A stretch of DNA of 64,000 nucleotides from Rhypophila decipiens (lineage: Eukaryota; Ascomycota; Sordariomycetes; Sordariales; Naviculisporaceae): contig MU858053.1 of assembly GCA_033297075.1 (NCBI GenBank), positions 496,001-560,000 on the forward strand. The letters run 5' to 3'. Below, one piece after another: positions 1-11,199 of this stretch (its first letter is position 1; each line of letters starts with the position of its first letter). Position numbers and translations under genes: made by a program. Below the pieces are notes generated by a model. It was not told where the DNA came from. It made no database searches and was given only the letters and a program-made list of their open reading frames with translations.

Positions 1-614
1 ATTGGGAGCAACGAGGTCCGGCCGAGAATCCTGATGTCGTCGCCGGGTCAGGTTACCGAGTCTGACGTCGACCACGCGGCCGTCTCGGGCAGCTGCATCA
101 TCAACTTCAACAACCCTGTGTCTGGACACATCAAGCGGCTCGCAATGAATTCCAAGGTCAGGATCTTGGACCATAACATCATCTACCACATGGCCGAGGA
201 GGTCAAGGATGTGCTGTCTGAACTACTCCCGCCGACCATCTCGAACAAGGTCGTTGGCGAGGCCGAGATCCTCCAGGTCTTCTCCATCAATGTCAAGGGT
301 CGGGTGTACAAAAACATTGCCGGATGCAGAATACGCAACGGTTATATCAAGAGGGACTCAACCGTTCGCATCATGCGGGGCGATGAAGAGGTCTTTACAG
401 GTATGAGGCGTTTATCTTTCACGTTATCTTGGTACTGATATACTAACAACATCTCACAGGCGCTATCGAGACCCTGAAGCAAGGAAAGAAGGCCGCAACA
501 GAAGTCAAGAAAGGTGCAGAGTGCGGTGTCTCCTTCGAGGAGTGGGAGGATTTCATGCAAGGGGATCAGATCCAGGTCATCGAGGAGGTGGTTACGAAGA
601 GGCGTCTTCAGTGA
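1..614 (+). CDS. IFM1: Mitochondrial translation initiation factor IF-2, C-terminal part (5' truncated by window)
   Basis: This is the 3' end of a gene that begins outside the window; the reading frame is open from base 1. The visible protein matches the C-terminal beta-barrel (domain IV, binds the formyl-Met end of initiator tRNA) of bacterial-type IF-2, with the family-like stretch GRVYKNIAGCRIRNGYIKR and then RIMRGDEEVFTG. One intron lies at 401-459 (donor GTATGA, branch TACTAAC, acceptor CAG). The last exon runs 460-614, continues AIETLKQGKKAATEVKKGAE and ends in VVTKRRLQ-stop. In fungi the nuclear IF-2 of this bacterial type is imported into mitochondria; the targeting signal and GTPase domain would lie upstream and are not seen. 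The gene converges on TSR3 with only about 165 nt between stop codons. Confidence 0.88.
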
Positions 615-780
615 GAAACGACAGACCTTGGGGGCTGTGTAGGATATGGCTCGGTTTGAGTTGTTGAAAGTACTTGTAATAATACATGTGAGATATGGGT
701 GGGTTGTATAAAAGGACGGTAAATAAATGTACAATTATCCCATGCACTAATGAGAAGTGATATTTTTCATGCTCGAATTA

Positions 781-2040
781 CTAACCCTTTTTCGGCGCTG
801 ATAAACTCATGGCGGAAAATGACTTGGTTGTCGACGTGGTGGCTCGAGCACGTTCTTGCTCGAGCTTCTTCAGACCGAGCCTGTCGGTAACAGGAGTTGC
901 GTTTATAATGTTATCGAACTCGTCGTCGTCTGACCCATTATCCGAGTCTGGTTCGGCCTCAGAATCGGGCTTGAACTGGCTGTGCGGTGGAGGTCTGGCG
1001 ATCGTCTCGGGTGCCTTTTTTTCTTCAGGTGGTGGGTTCGCAAATGACTTGGAAGCAAGAATCTTTCGGCGAATCGCTTCCATTTGAGCGGCATCTTCCT
1101 CGTCGTCATCCTCGTCGTCGTCGTCTGATATTGCAAATGGATCTTTTGCTTTCTCTTGTTGACCCTTTGGTGGCGGCTTGGTGCCAAGGTATATGCCGTC
1201 GATGTCTTGGTCATCCTCCTCTTCTTCGTCGGAGCCTTCTTCGTCCTCTTCGTCATCATCATCATCAGAATCCGAGGCAACGGGCGCCCTTCGATTCACG
1301 TTTCCACCAGCCCAGATATCTGTTGAATCAGCACCCTCCTCCCGGCTCTCGGTGTACTCTCTATCCAGACGCTCCATCCATTCCTCCTCGGCCTTCTTGA
1401 CTCCTGCAGCATCTTCACATGCGGCGTATTTCTTGAAGAGAGAAGAGTTGATCTCCATAAACGCCTCACCGTACGAGAAGGGCTCGAGGATAGCCCTGGC
1501 CCATTCCGAATGTCCACAAATGGCAAAAGCGGCCGCCAGGGCCTCAACACAGTTCAGTCGCCAGGGCTTTCCGTAGTTGACATTGTTGGCCGCCACGAGG
1601 TAAGGAAGAAGCCGCTCGCATTTACCGCCGACCTTGTTCCACTGAACCTCCTTGGTGCGAGCCCAAGAGCACTCGACGACGGCGGCACCGTATTGTTCGA
1701 GCAAGGGCTTATCGGCGGGCGAGACGACTTGCTTGCCGTTGGGCGTGATGATGACTCCAGCATGGCGCTGGCCAAGGTGGAGCTCGCGCATCATGCCGAG
1801 CTTCATGAGCTTCTTGCCCGAGCATCGCTTGGGATCACAGTGGCCGAGGTCCCAGCAGGCGGCTTTGAAAGCTGGCCGTTGTCTGCCGGTAGCAGTAGAG
1901 CGCTCGTTGGAATCTTGTGGTGCATGCTCATCATTTTCGCCTTCTCGAGATCCTCCACCGCCACGCCCTGAGCTTCTGGGAGGACCGCGGTAGTTTGATT
2001 TACCTCGAGAGGAGAATCCGTCCTTCTTGTGTCGAACCAT
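781..2040 (-). CDS. TSR3: 18S rRNA aminocarboxypropyltransferase Tsr3
   Basis: Single-exon 419-aa protein. Tsr3 transfers the 3-amino-3-carboxypropyl group from S-adenosylmethionine to a hypermodified pseudouridine of 18S rRNA during late 40S maturation in the cytoplasm. The core, about residues 57-245, carries family features: the N-terminal CWDLGHCDPKRCSGKKL segment, VVSPADKPLLEQYGAAVVE, the CSWARTKEVQW motif, and LVAANNVNYGKPWRLNCVEA near the cofactor pocket. The N-terminus (residues 1-55) is Arg/Gly/Ser-rich. After residue 250 there is a long strongly acidic tail with several Asp/Glu runs, more extended than in minimal archaeal members and probably disordered. The first ATG gives a basic N-terminus that looks natural. 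It is divergent from the GGA adaptor gene, with about 630 nt shared upstream. Confidence 0.93.
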   Translation of the reverse strand: MVRHKKDGFSSRGKSNYRGPPRSSGRGGGGSREGENDEHAPQDSNERSTATGRQRPAFKAACWDLGHCDPKRCSGKKLMKLGMMRELHLGQRHAGVIITPNGKQVVSPADKPLLEQYGAAVVECSWARTKEVQWNKVGGKCERLLPYLVAANNVNYGKPWRLNCVEALAAAFAICGHSEWARAILEPFSYGEAFMEINSSLFKKYAACEDAAGVKKAEEEWMERLDREYTESREEGADSTDIWAGGNVNRRAPVASDSDDDDDEEDEEGSDEEEEDDQDIDGIYLGTKPPPKGQQEKAKDPFAISDDDDEDDDEEDAAQMEAIRRKILASKSFANPPPEEKKAPETIARPPPHSQFKPDSEAEPDSDNGSDDDEFDNIINATPVTDRLGLKKLEQERARATTSTTKSFSAMSLSAPKKG

Positions 2041-2669
2041 GGCGTTTCTCTTGGACCTGCAATCAACGGGAGGTGGGTAAGGAAAGCTGTTTTGTGTTTT
2101 TGTTGATGACGACTTTTTACAGTGGCCAAAGTCTCATTGGAGTATTTGGAGGAGGGGCAATTCATGTCCGTTGGTTGTTGCACTTAAAAACACCCCACCT
2201 CCAGGTCCCCCGCTATCAGTAGCTTGGTAACCAGTACCCTGTAAATCTAAAGCTTATCCAATCAGGGTTGAGTTCTGACCCTGGAAGACGGGTTCGATGA
2301 GGCCACACCCCTGACTTTAAAGAGGCCCGAGGTCAATGCTGACTTGGCGATACTGACAAGGACACCTCTGGAATCGTTCGGATGCGGGCTGTCTGCCTGC
2401 CACTCACTGACGACGCCTCCAACCATCATCATAGGTATCTCGATTACCCAGCTAACGTTTTCCACGAATGCGCAAACAGTTGCTTTAGCCTGCGACACAG
2501 GGTGCAGACGTCAGCCAGAGCATAGTTTTGCCCTCCAGGTTATCTTTACTTTTTGCTGATACTGCTAGCGCCAGAGCTTCGTCCTCAGCTCCCCCCTCAC
2601 ACGATCTTTCGCAAGCGGAAAACGCTGAAATACCCATCGTGCCAATTTGAAAGCGATAGCCAGAAAAAG
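2041..2669. promoter_or_regulatory. Divergent intergenic region TSR3/GGA
   Basis: Head-to-head upstream region shared by TSR3 and the GGA adaptor gene, so it should hold both promoters and 5' leaders. I see no clear TATA box or other named element. An in-frame open stretch precedes the GGA start codon at 2670, but it lacks VHS-like sequence, so I do not extend the gene into it. Confidence 0.4.
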
Positions 2670-4793
2670 ATGGAGGCGGCTTCTGCGCGCTATGCCGCCC
2701 GTGATCGTTGGGCTGAGATGGGCCAGCCTGCACCGTCTCAGCTCCAGCGTTATATACAGGCAGCTTGCAGTCCAGAAAACTACGAGCCCAACCTCGCGAT
2801 GAACCTCGAGATCTCGGACCTGATCAACTCCAAGAAGGGGACTGCCCCGCGCGAGGCTGCTGTCGCCATTGTCAACTACATCAATTCCCGCAACCCCAAC
2901 GTGTCTCTGCTCGCTCTGAATCTGCTGGATATTTGCGTCAAGAACTGCGGATACCCTTTCCATCTCCAGATCAGCACCAAGGAGTTCCTGAACGAGCTGG
3001 TTCGAAAGTTTCCCGAGCGGCCTCCGATACGGCCCTCGCGCGTGCAGACCAAGATTCTCGAGGCCATCGAAGAATGGCGTGTTACCATCTGCGAAACAAG
3101 CCGATACAAGGCAGACCTAGGATTCATCCGCGACATGCACAGGCTGCTGAGCTACAAGGGCTACACGTTTCCAGAAGTGAGGAGAGAGGACGCAGCGGTG
3201 CTAAACCCAAGCGATGTAGGTGGCACCTAGGGATTCAGCTGTTCGGTGACGCCAGATGCAGTCCCACTAACATGTCCCAACAGAACCTCAAGTCGGCCGA
3301 AGAGATGGAAGAGGAGGAGATGGAGGCGCAAAGGGCCAAGCTCCAAGAGCTCATCCGAAGGGGCACTCCGGAGGACCTCCAAGAAGCCAACCGACTTATG
3401 AAGGTCCTGGCGGGCTACGATACTAGGTCCAAAGTAGACTACCGTGCCAAGGCAGCCGAGGAGGTGGGCAAGATTCAACAGAAGGCGAGGTTGCTCGAGG
3501 AGAGGTTAGAAAACTTCAAGGCCGGGGACAAGATGACCGAGGGTGACGTCTTCTCGGAACTTGCTTCTGCCTTGTCGAGTGCGCAACCAAAGATCCAAAA
3601 GATGTGCGAAGAAGAGTCGGATGACCACGAGGCGGTGGCCAAGCTGCTCGAGATCAATGACAGCATACACCGAACCGTCGAGCGGTACAAGCTGCTGAAG
3701 AAGGGTGACATTGAGGGCGCAAATCAGCTAGCGAAGGGGGCACCAATTTCTAGCCCGAGCGGCGGCGGTGGAAAGAGCGCGTCGAACGAACTGTCGTTGA
3801 TAGATTTAGACGGCGACACAGACACCAACGGTGCCAGTCAAGCAAGCCAGCCCGTCTCCCATGCGGCGAGCTTGGAGAATGACCTGCTTGGGCTGTCAAT
3901 AGGCGAAACCAGCAGCTATGGACAGACTGGCGGAATTGCGCTTGGGTTTGGCGCCAACACCAGTAAGTTCACCCCTCACAGGAACCCTAACCCTTAGCTG
4001 ACCCCCCTTTAACAGATCTGCCTGGTCCAGCATTGCTCTCGTCGGTGATGCCAAGCAACAGCGCCAAGGGAAATGTGTCGACGACAGCCACAGCCGCTGC
4101 TGCGCCGGCAGCCTTTTCCCAGTTTGCCTCTTTTACCTCGCCGCCTTCATCCCAGTCGACCACCCCGCAGCCGATGAGGTCTGCCTTCTCTCCGCCTTCC
4201 AAACCCGCCTCTGTCGATCCCTTTGCTGCTCTCGGCGCTCAGTCGTTTTCAAAACCGGTATCCCCCGCCCCAGCAGCACCGTTAGTGGCTCCAAACGACG
4301 ACGACGAATGGTCCTTCTCCTCGGCCCTTCCTCCAGAGGTCGTAGCAGCTTCAGCGCCGAGGGAGTATCGAGCAGTGGTGAGCAATGGTGGGCTGAAAAT
4401 AGAGATGGTGGCCGGTCGGAGAAATGCCGACCCGTCGATACATCTCCAGTTTACCTTTTCCAATAATACCGCGTCACAGGTCACGGACCTGCACTTTATG
4501 CTCGCGGTCACAAAGGTGGGCGAATTCTTCTGCTTTCGATCCGAAACATGACATTGTAGCATCTAACAATGTGTAAACCAAAATAGGGATACGAACTCCA
4601 GCTCCAACCCCAATCTGGCCGGAATCTAGAACCAAAACAGAGTCGCGGCGTCTCGCAATCCATGAACGTGTGGCATGCAGGCAACAAGGCGAAGAAGGTT
4701 GATGCCATCAAGCTACGGTGGAAGATTGCCTACAAGGTGGCTGGGGAGCTGAGAAATGAGGTTGGCGACATTCCCGAGTTTAGTATTGCGTAG
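2670..4793 (+). CDS. GGA: GGA-family clathrin adaptor (VHS-GAT-GAE)
   Basis: Four exons: 2670-3215, 3284-3962, 4016-4515, 4587-4793; 643 aa. GGA proteins are Arf-dependent monomeric clathrin adaptors that sort cargo from the trans-Golgi network to endosomes. The VHS domain fills exon 1 (residues about 20-175; APREAAVAIVNYINSRNPNV, LDICVKNCGYPFH). A GAT domain follows (about 183-325; coiled-coil-like helices). A Ser/Ala/Pro hinge then leads to a gamma-ear (GAE) domain (about 500-643; LKIEMVAGRR, QFTFSNNTASQVTDLHFMLAV, ending KIAYKVAGELRNEVGDIPEF). The hinge holds a clathrin-box-like LIDLD at about residues 354-358. Intron phases agree (0, 1, 0) and each removes an in-frame stop or a frameshift. 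Introns: 3216-3283, 3963-4015, 4516-4586. Yeast has two paralogues, and I cannot say which this corresponds to. Confidence 0.92.
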
Positions 4794-5575
4794 AGAGCAA
4801 AAAGAACATTGTCGAGCATTTTTAGATGAAGAAGTCCGCCGAGTGGACTTGGTCAGGTGGCGGCCATGTTGACAACTAAAGTCATAAGCGAATGTGGTTG
4901 AGAAAGCGTCCAATACCTCTTTACTGAGTCCTACATTTTCCAAGAGCGAAGAGGTCTCGGGGCGGAAATAATCCAATATTCTAATGGGCCATGTGCCTCT
5001 TGTTATTCGTCATGGGTGCTTGCATGTCCTTTTGGCGGCTGACTTGTCTGGAGAATTAGTCGCTTCCAGCGTAGCTCTCGATGAGACAGACCAGAAAACT
5101 CAGTACATAACCTGCTATCTGATCAACTACTATTGTATTTCTTGTTATTGCGAGATGTGACAATCTGTGACCAACCCAGACATTCCAATTCCCTAGCTAG
5201 GTTTTTCAGTACAATCTATGCTCGCTCGCTATGTGCATTTTCTATAGTATGCTATGCCCAAATTCGTAACAGTTGTTCGTAAATCTAAAAAAAAGCCGAG
5301 ATAGATCTAGTCCGAAAGTAAACAAACAAAACAAAAGCTCATCAAATCTCTGGTGGTCCAGATTACACACGCAACGCTATGCAAAATACCCAGACAAGAA
5401 AATTGTGGCCGTTTCTTCACTTACCACCAGGATCGTATGATGATAATGCAACCTGAGAAAAAGCAAGCAAGGAAAAAAAAAAAATTAAGAAAGACATAAG
5501 AAAGACAATGGTACAAGCAAGCCAAAAGGAAGAAAAAGAACCTTCCCAAACAATAAAAGAAAGGAAAAGCTAATG
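4794..5575. other. Convergent intergenic region GGA/NLR
   Basis: Tail-to-tail region of 782 nt that should hold the 3' UTRs of the GGA adaptor and of the NLR-like gene. It is AT-richer than its flanks, with A-runs around 5285-5295 and 5470-5485. I see no gene or RNA. Confidence 0.5.
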
Positions 5576-8500
5576 TTACTGCAAAATCCCCAGCCCGAAG
5601 TTATTACCACCACCACTAGCGGCCGACTGGGGGGGCGAAGGTCCCGCAGCAGCAGCAGTAGGAGTAACTCCTCCATCTGATGACAAGTAAGACAAAGGCG
5701 ACGACAACAGCGGCACACTGCCCCTTCTCCGTTGCTGTCTGGTACTACTACTACTACCGCCCGCCAGAGGAGGAGATTGCCCTGCTGCTGCTGGCGAGTG
5801 CGAGCCAAACTCCACCATGCGCCCATCGGCAAGTCGTATACCTGCCGACGATGCCACTGTGGGACTCCCGGTAGTACCAGCGTTTGTAGACGTTCTCGTC
5901 ATGACTTCTCCCCCGCCCGCCGTGGTACTACCACTACTAAATGACCCGCCCATACCTCGCAGCAGCTGGTCTGTTGGGGGGCTCTGGACGACGGGTAACA
6001 TCTGAGGGGAGGACTGCTGCTGCTGCTGGTGCACGACGGGTAAGAGTTGAGGTGATGACGCCGGAAGCTGTGGACGGAGGGGGAGGAGCCGTCGCCGAGA
6101 GGAAGAAGAAGAAGAAGAAGAAGAAGGTGACGGGGAGAGAGATTGGGACCGCAACGGGCCGCCGCCGCCGCCGCCGCCGCCGGAGCGTCGTCCCCGGTTG
6201 AGGCGCTGCCATCTGGCTGCTTTTGTTGCTGTGGGGACTAGGGGTGGGAGTAGTGGCGTGGAAGATGATGCTGGGACGCTGCTGATCTCTTCGCCAACGT
6301 CGTCGTCGGCGACGGGTTGGAGAGAGCGGGAGGATGAAACCGAGGTCGTCATCGTCGTGGTGTTCTTGCGTGTGTTGTTGTGGAGTTGTTCCCAGCGCTG
6401 GTAGCTCGTGTCGACGTCGGGGAAGGCAGAGTCGAGACGCGGTGATGGTTCGGTCTCCGTGTACGAGGGTCTCCTCTGGCGGCGCTGCTGAGGAAAAGGT
6501 TGAAGCAGCCGTCCTCCAATGGAGACGGGGAGGAAATTTAGACCGTCCTCCTCCTGTTGGCCGTATTCAGAAGAGCTCATGGCTAATGGAGATGGAGGGT
6601 ATTGGCCTGTCCCAGCGGCGGCGCCTGCGCCTGCGCCTGGCATGCGAGGTCTCGCTGGGGGTGGCGAGGCAGATGCCGGGCTGCTACTGCTGAGTGACTG
6701 GTGCGATGGATCGCGGGACATGGGCTGGGAAGTGTACCCCGATGGCGGCGCGGGCGCGGGCGTCGTCGTCCACATCTGAGACCCTGTAGTAAGAGGCTGG
6801 GGGTAGTAGCCTGGCTGGACAGGTCTGCCCCTGACCGCGATTCCGAGGGGTTCTCTTCTGCTGCTCACTTGAGCAGCCGGCGCTGGGTAAGACAATGACA
6901 TGGGATCTGCAGCAGCAGCAGCAGTCCATGTTGGCTCGGGCGACTCCCCGAAGCGGGTTGGGATAGTAGGCGGTTCCTCCGTCTCCCAGCGTCTTACCAC
7001 CACAGGTAGTCCGGCCTGTAGGTACTCGTCGGGCGAGACGGCTTCTGCCGTGGCAGAAAACGTAGGCGGCGGAAATGGTGACGAGTTGCTCCCCGGGCTG
7101 GAGTTGGCCGTGCGGCTTCCCCGAAAAATATGACCTGGCGGGACTACCAAGATGTCATCGTCTGGCGGTACCTGTGATTGGCGGAGGTTCGAAGGAGGAA
7201 GAATAGGTGAGCGTTGCTGCTCCAAAGAGACTTTGGGTGGGGTGGCCTTCAAGTTGTTTTTGATCTTGATCGCGGCCGCTTTCCAACTTGCGGGCGAGGA
7301 TATCAGCCTGGCGAGCCCAGTCAGCGATTCCGTGGGTGAGGCTCCAAGCTCGGTAGCTGCTGGTGATGGATCGGGCATCTTCCCAGGTATCAGCTGTGGT
7401 TGGCTGGAGGTCTCTTCGCTGGCAGCAGCAGCTGTTGGGAGCTGAGCAAGGGCGGCCTGTCTGATCTTGTTCAGCTCCATCTCTGCGTCGCTTTGGGCTG
7501 TCACTCTGTGCCTGCTCGACGACCTCGAGCTACGTCCACGGCTCTGGAGAGAGCCAGACGCCACCTCTAGGCTCAAGCCAACCCGCGGATCGCCAATGGT
7601 ACTGTCTCTCCAAGAACCGGCTCGGTCGCGGTACCGCCGCTTCTCATTCCTCTTGACGACTCTGTGGTGGGGGATCACCTCCTGCCAGTCCTCGTAGGTG
7701 TCCAGCACCAAACTCTCAGAGAGCGGGTTTCCCGAGGCAGGGTATTCAGGCACGTCTGGCATCTCTGGGGCAAAGGGGACATTGGCTGCCGACATGGTTG
7801 GGGTTGTCGAGGCAGGAGGAACAACAGTGCCTTCGTCGTCATCAATATCAGGCACCGGCGGCATCAGAGCTCTCGTGGGGTACGGGGCATTCCAGGGCAA
7901 CCGAGCAGGCGTGGCCAGCACAGAATCATAGGCTGAAGGCGACTGCAACGGTTCTTGGTCATCGCCCGAGCCGCCAAAGTGCCCCCAGCTGGTCTGGCTC
8001 TCGTGGGCAGACACCGTCTCGGCCGAATCGGTCTCGGACATGGTGCTGGAACGCTCGAATACGGATGCTGGTGGGGCTGTCCCAAGCCCGTCGTCCCCGT
8101 CGATGATGCTGGTTTGGATGTCGTGGGAAAGCTGATCAACCTGGCCCTGTATCTTGACGAGACGGCTCACGACCTCTTCCTGTGCGGCTCCTAGCAGCCG
8201 GGGATCCTTCTTGTCGAAACGCTGCAGGTGCTGGAGCAGCTTCTGGCCGTGAATGCTAAAGCGAAGGTAGTCATCGGGGAGTCCAACGGTGGGATCGTCC
8301 TGGATCCGCTTGTGTGCCTCGTCGTAGGATCGGCACCACACTGCCGCTGCTCGGTCCAGCCAGAAGTGCACCTCTTTCTGCTGGTTGAGGTTGTCGATGA
8401 AAAAGTCCTGCACCACACTGTGAACCCGGAGGAGATCGAGGTACTGCACAGTCACGTGCTTGTCGAAGCTATTCTTGGAACTGCGAGAGCTGGAGGGTGA

Positions 8501-10977
8501 CATGTCGTCGCTCTCGGTCCGTTCAACCAGGGCAAACGCAATCAGCACCCTCAGTGTGTTGGTCAGGTTGGTCCGTCGGTGCGATGCGCTGCAAGTCTTG
8601 ACTGGCGTGATCTTGTCCAGAGCAGCAAGGCCAAGGTTGACCATCTCCACTGGAATGTGCTGGTCAAAGAAGGCCAGGATGGAAATCAGGTTCAGGGCTG
8701 CATTGGCTCCTCTGTGCTCCAGCTGGTCCCGCACCGCCTTGTACGCCGCCAGCCCTCCAGCCTTGGGACGCGATTTGTACGACTTGATGTACCGCGACAG
8801 GGGCTCCCGTGTAGCCTTGAGATGCTGTGCCGCGACGTGTATCATGAGGGGGAGCCGCCCCATGAGCTGCACCAGCTCCAACGCCTTGGCCTGGTCGTCG
8901 GCAGACCACGGCTTTTTCTTGTCCATCTCGAGCAAGAGCAGATCCTGCGCCTGCCTGGCCGTGAGCAGCCCCAGCTCCATCACCTGGGGGTTGTCAAACC
9001 TGGGGTCACCCGTCACGGCGCGTTCAGTGGACGTGTAGATCAGGCTCGTGTGTTTGGCGTCGGGGATGAACTCGTGTAGCCCGGGAGTGTCAAACTGAAT
9101 CCCGTCCAGGACCAGCAGCCAGTCTGACTGCGTGTTGAGCCACTTGCGGACGATCTCAACGATGCGCTTCGGATCGCGTAGCTCCTCGACGTCTTGTCGG
9201 TCAACCAATCCCCTGAGCGCCTCGTTCCGGGCAATCCTCCAGTACCAGTACTCCAGCTCGTGGCGAGACTTGGCCCGGACCCAGTATACGCCTCCCGGGT
9301 AGTCGCTCTTGTGTTGGAAGACGTACTGGCGTGCGAGATGCGTCTTTCCTCCACCCGGGAGGCACTGGATCAGCACGGCTGATGTCCCGTCTGATCTGCG
9401 CTTGCGGTCCATGAGCATCTCATGCAGACCCCTCAGCTCATCCTCCCGGCCAAGGAAGAAAGAGTTGGGTCGAAATGACTCTGGGCGTATGAAGAGAGGC
9501 TCCGAGTCGTCCTTGATTTGTGCCTCAAGTAGCCGCTCCCTCTCCTCCATGGGGCTGGCGACGGGTTCAGCTGGGGGCAAAAGCGCCGATTGCCGCGCCG
9601 TGATATCGGTCGGCGAATGATGTAAAGCAGTATCATTATTCCTCTCGACTACAGTATTAAAAGAGGTTTAAAATCAGCCCGTGTTTCTCAGCAAAAAGGA
9701 ATTAGATATTATCAGGCCCGGTCATCTTCCACTTGTTCCACTTCCGTCGTGAACCAGAGCTCTCTGCTGGACGGCCGAAGCAGGTATCGACCAGGAGCAT
9801 GGGTCAATCGCCACCTACCAAGTTCTTGATGCTGGGCGTTTGCAGCAAGCGCCCTCTCCTATATCAAGTTAGCCACATGACGGGTTTGTTTATTAAGTAA
9901 ATAAGCAACTCACATAGGGACGAGAGCGCTCGTAATTCTCCAAATGCGCTCTCAGTCGTCGGTCATCTTCCTCCACCTCCCACCGTACCTCAATCACCTC
10001 TGGCGAGCCGGCAACCCACTCGCGGATAGCTGTCGAGACATTACGATACCCGGGCGCATTCTCGCTCTCGAACTTGCAGATGCCAGAGTGGGATGCTTCG
10101 ATGCCGTAGTACGTGACACCGGGCAACTGGGGACTTGCCGACGAAGAATCGACAATCAAGACTCTGTTACCATACATATCTTTGTTAGATAGCTGCATGG
10201 GGACTGGGCGAATCGGATATGGGAGCAGTGTTTCTCTTACTTTCCGACCCCCTTCAAGTCGGTCATGTGGTTCTCATGCACCATGTGTATCCTGAACCGC
10301 TGGTAAATGTCCAAGAAGTGGCTGTTGATGGACTGAAGCGTCTCATTGTCCTTTTTCAGCGTCTTCAGGAGCACCGACTCGGTCTGGAAGAATGCCCTCG
10401 GGATCACCGCATCAGACATCTGCTGCAGCACACGTCCCCATGTCGCTACATCGGAGCCCGTGTGCGGTGTGCCCAGAAAGATGATGCCATATGTCGAGAC
10501 GAAAATGGACCGGTAGTCCTCTTGGTGATGAGCCCGCACGTCGTTGGAGTACAGCAGGGCCCGCTTGGTCAGAATCCCTCCAAGACTGTGAGCGACCCAG
10601 ATGATGGGATTCCGCTCCGTCCCTTCGCTTTTGCGGAACTGTGTGAGTGATGTGACCAGACTCTGGGCGTGCTGGTGGACGAAGTTGTCGCTAGGGCTCT
10701 TGTCCCTCCTCGCCGAATAGACGTCGGCATTGTATCCGTACACCAGCACGTTGGCGAACTGGTTTCTCAGCTGCGCACCATCGTTCTTGATGGGCGCATG
10801 CTCATTCTTTAACGAGCCTGGCAAGAGGTCCGCAGGCCAGAATACCCCATTGGGGGCAGTCCAGGTTCTCTGGGGGTCTCCGTTCAGGCCGTGGACGAGA
10901 ACAATATCCGCCTTTGCTTGAGGGTGCGTATAGACTGCCGTGAACTCGTAGCGGGCAATCTTTTTGTTGATTTTCTC
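5576..10977 (-). CDS. NLR/STAND-like protein: alpha/beta-hydrolase + NB-ARC + long low-complexity C-terminus (5' end uncertain)
   Basis: At least four exons on the minus strand: 10977-10241, 10163-9914, 9858-about 9733, about 9643-5576; roughly 1,725 aa. The N-terminal part is a PGAP1/LipA-like serine hydrolase: ADIVLVHGLNGD (oxyanion region), VAHSLGGILTKRALL (nucleophile elbow, Ser), GIIFLGTPHTGSD and a distal His in YYGIEASHSG. An NB-ARC-type P-loop ATPase follows: CLPGGGKTHLA (Walker A, about 9361-9338), WLLVLDGIQ (Walker B) and GRLPLMI. It resembles fungal proteins annotated as LipA/NB-ARC, members of the NLR-like class linked to non-self recognition and cell death; that role here is inference. 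No WD40, ankyrin or TPR repeats follow. Instead some 800 residues are Pro/Ser/Gly-rich with Ser, Gly and Gln runs. The junction 9733/9643 is weak: the GTGGAA donor is poor and the acceptor may be 9649 or 9644. The start codon is unresolved: frame and acceptor at 10978 need an upstream exon, and an ATG at 11199-11197 directly before a GTATGT donor would fit. Confidence 0.85.
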
Positions 10978-11199
10978 CTAAAACATGTTAACAAAATAAA
11001 CCTCTAGCCGACCTGCAGGTGGCCGAGGCAGTGCAGGCCCACCAGGAGGATGAGTATAGATAGACTAAGACGGCCCGCCCCGGATCCCGCACTTGCAGGC
11101 AACTCAGTGTAATCCCAACGCTGTTGTTGGAAGATCTTGTCATGGACAGAATTGGGTAGAAGGGAGTTTGAGATTGCGAAAATGCGGAATACATACCAT

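Noticed and set aside
3977..3994. CCCTAACCCTTA, telomere-like word
   Set aside because: Only about one and a half units, located inside a GGA intron; likely chance.
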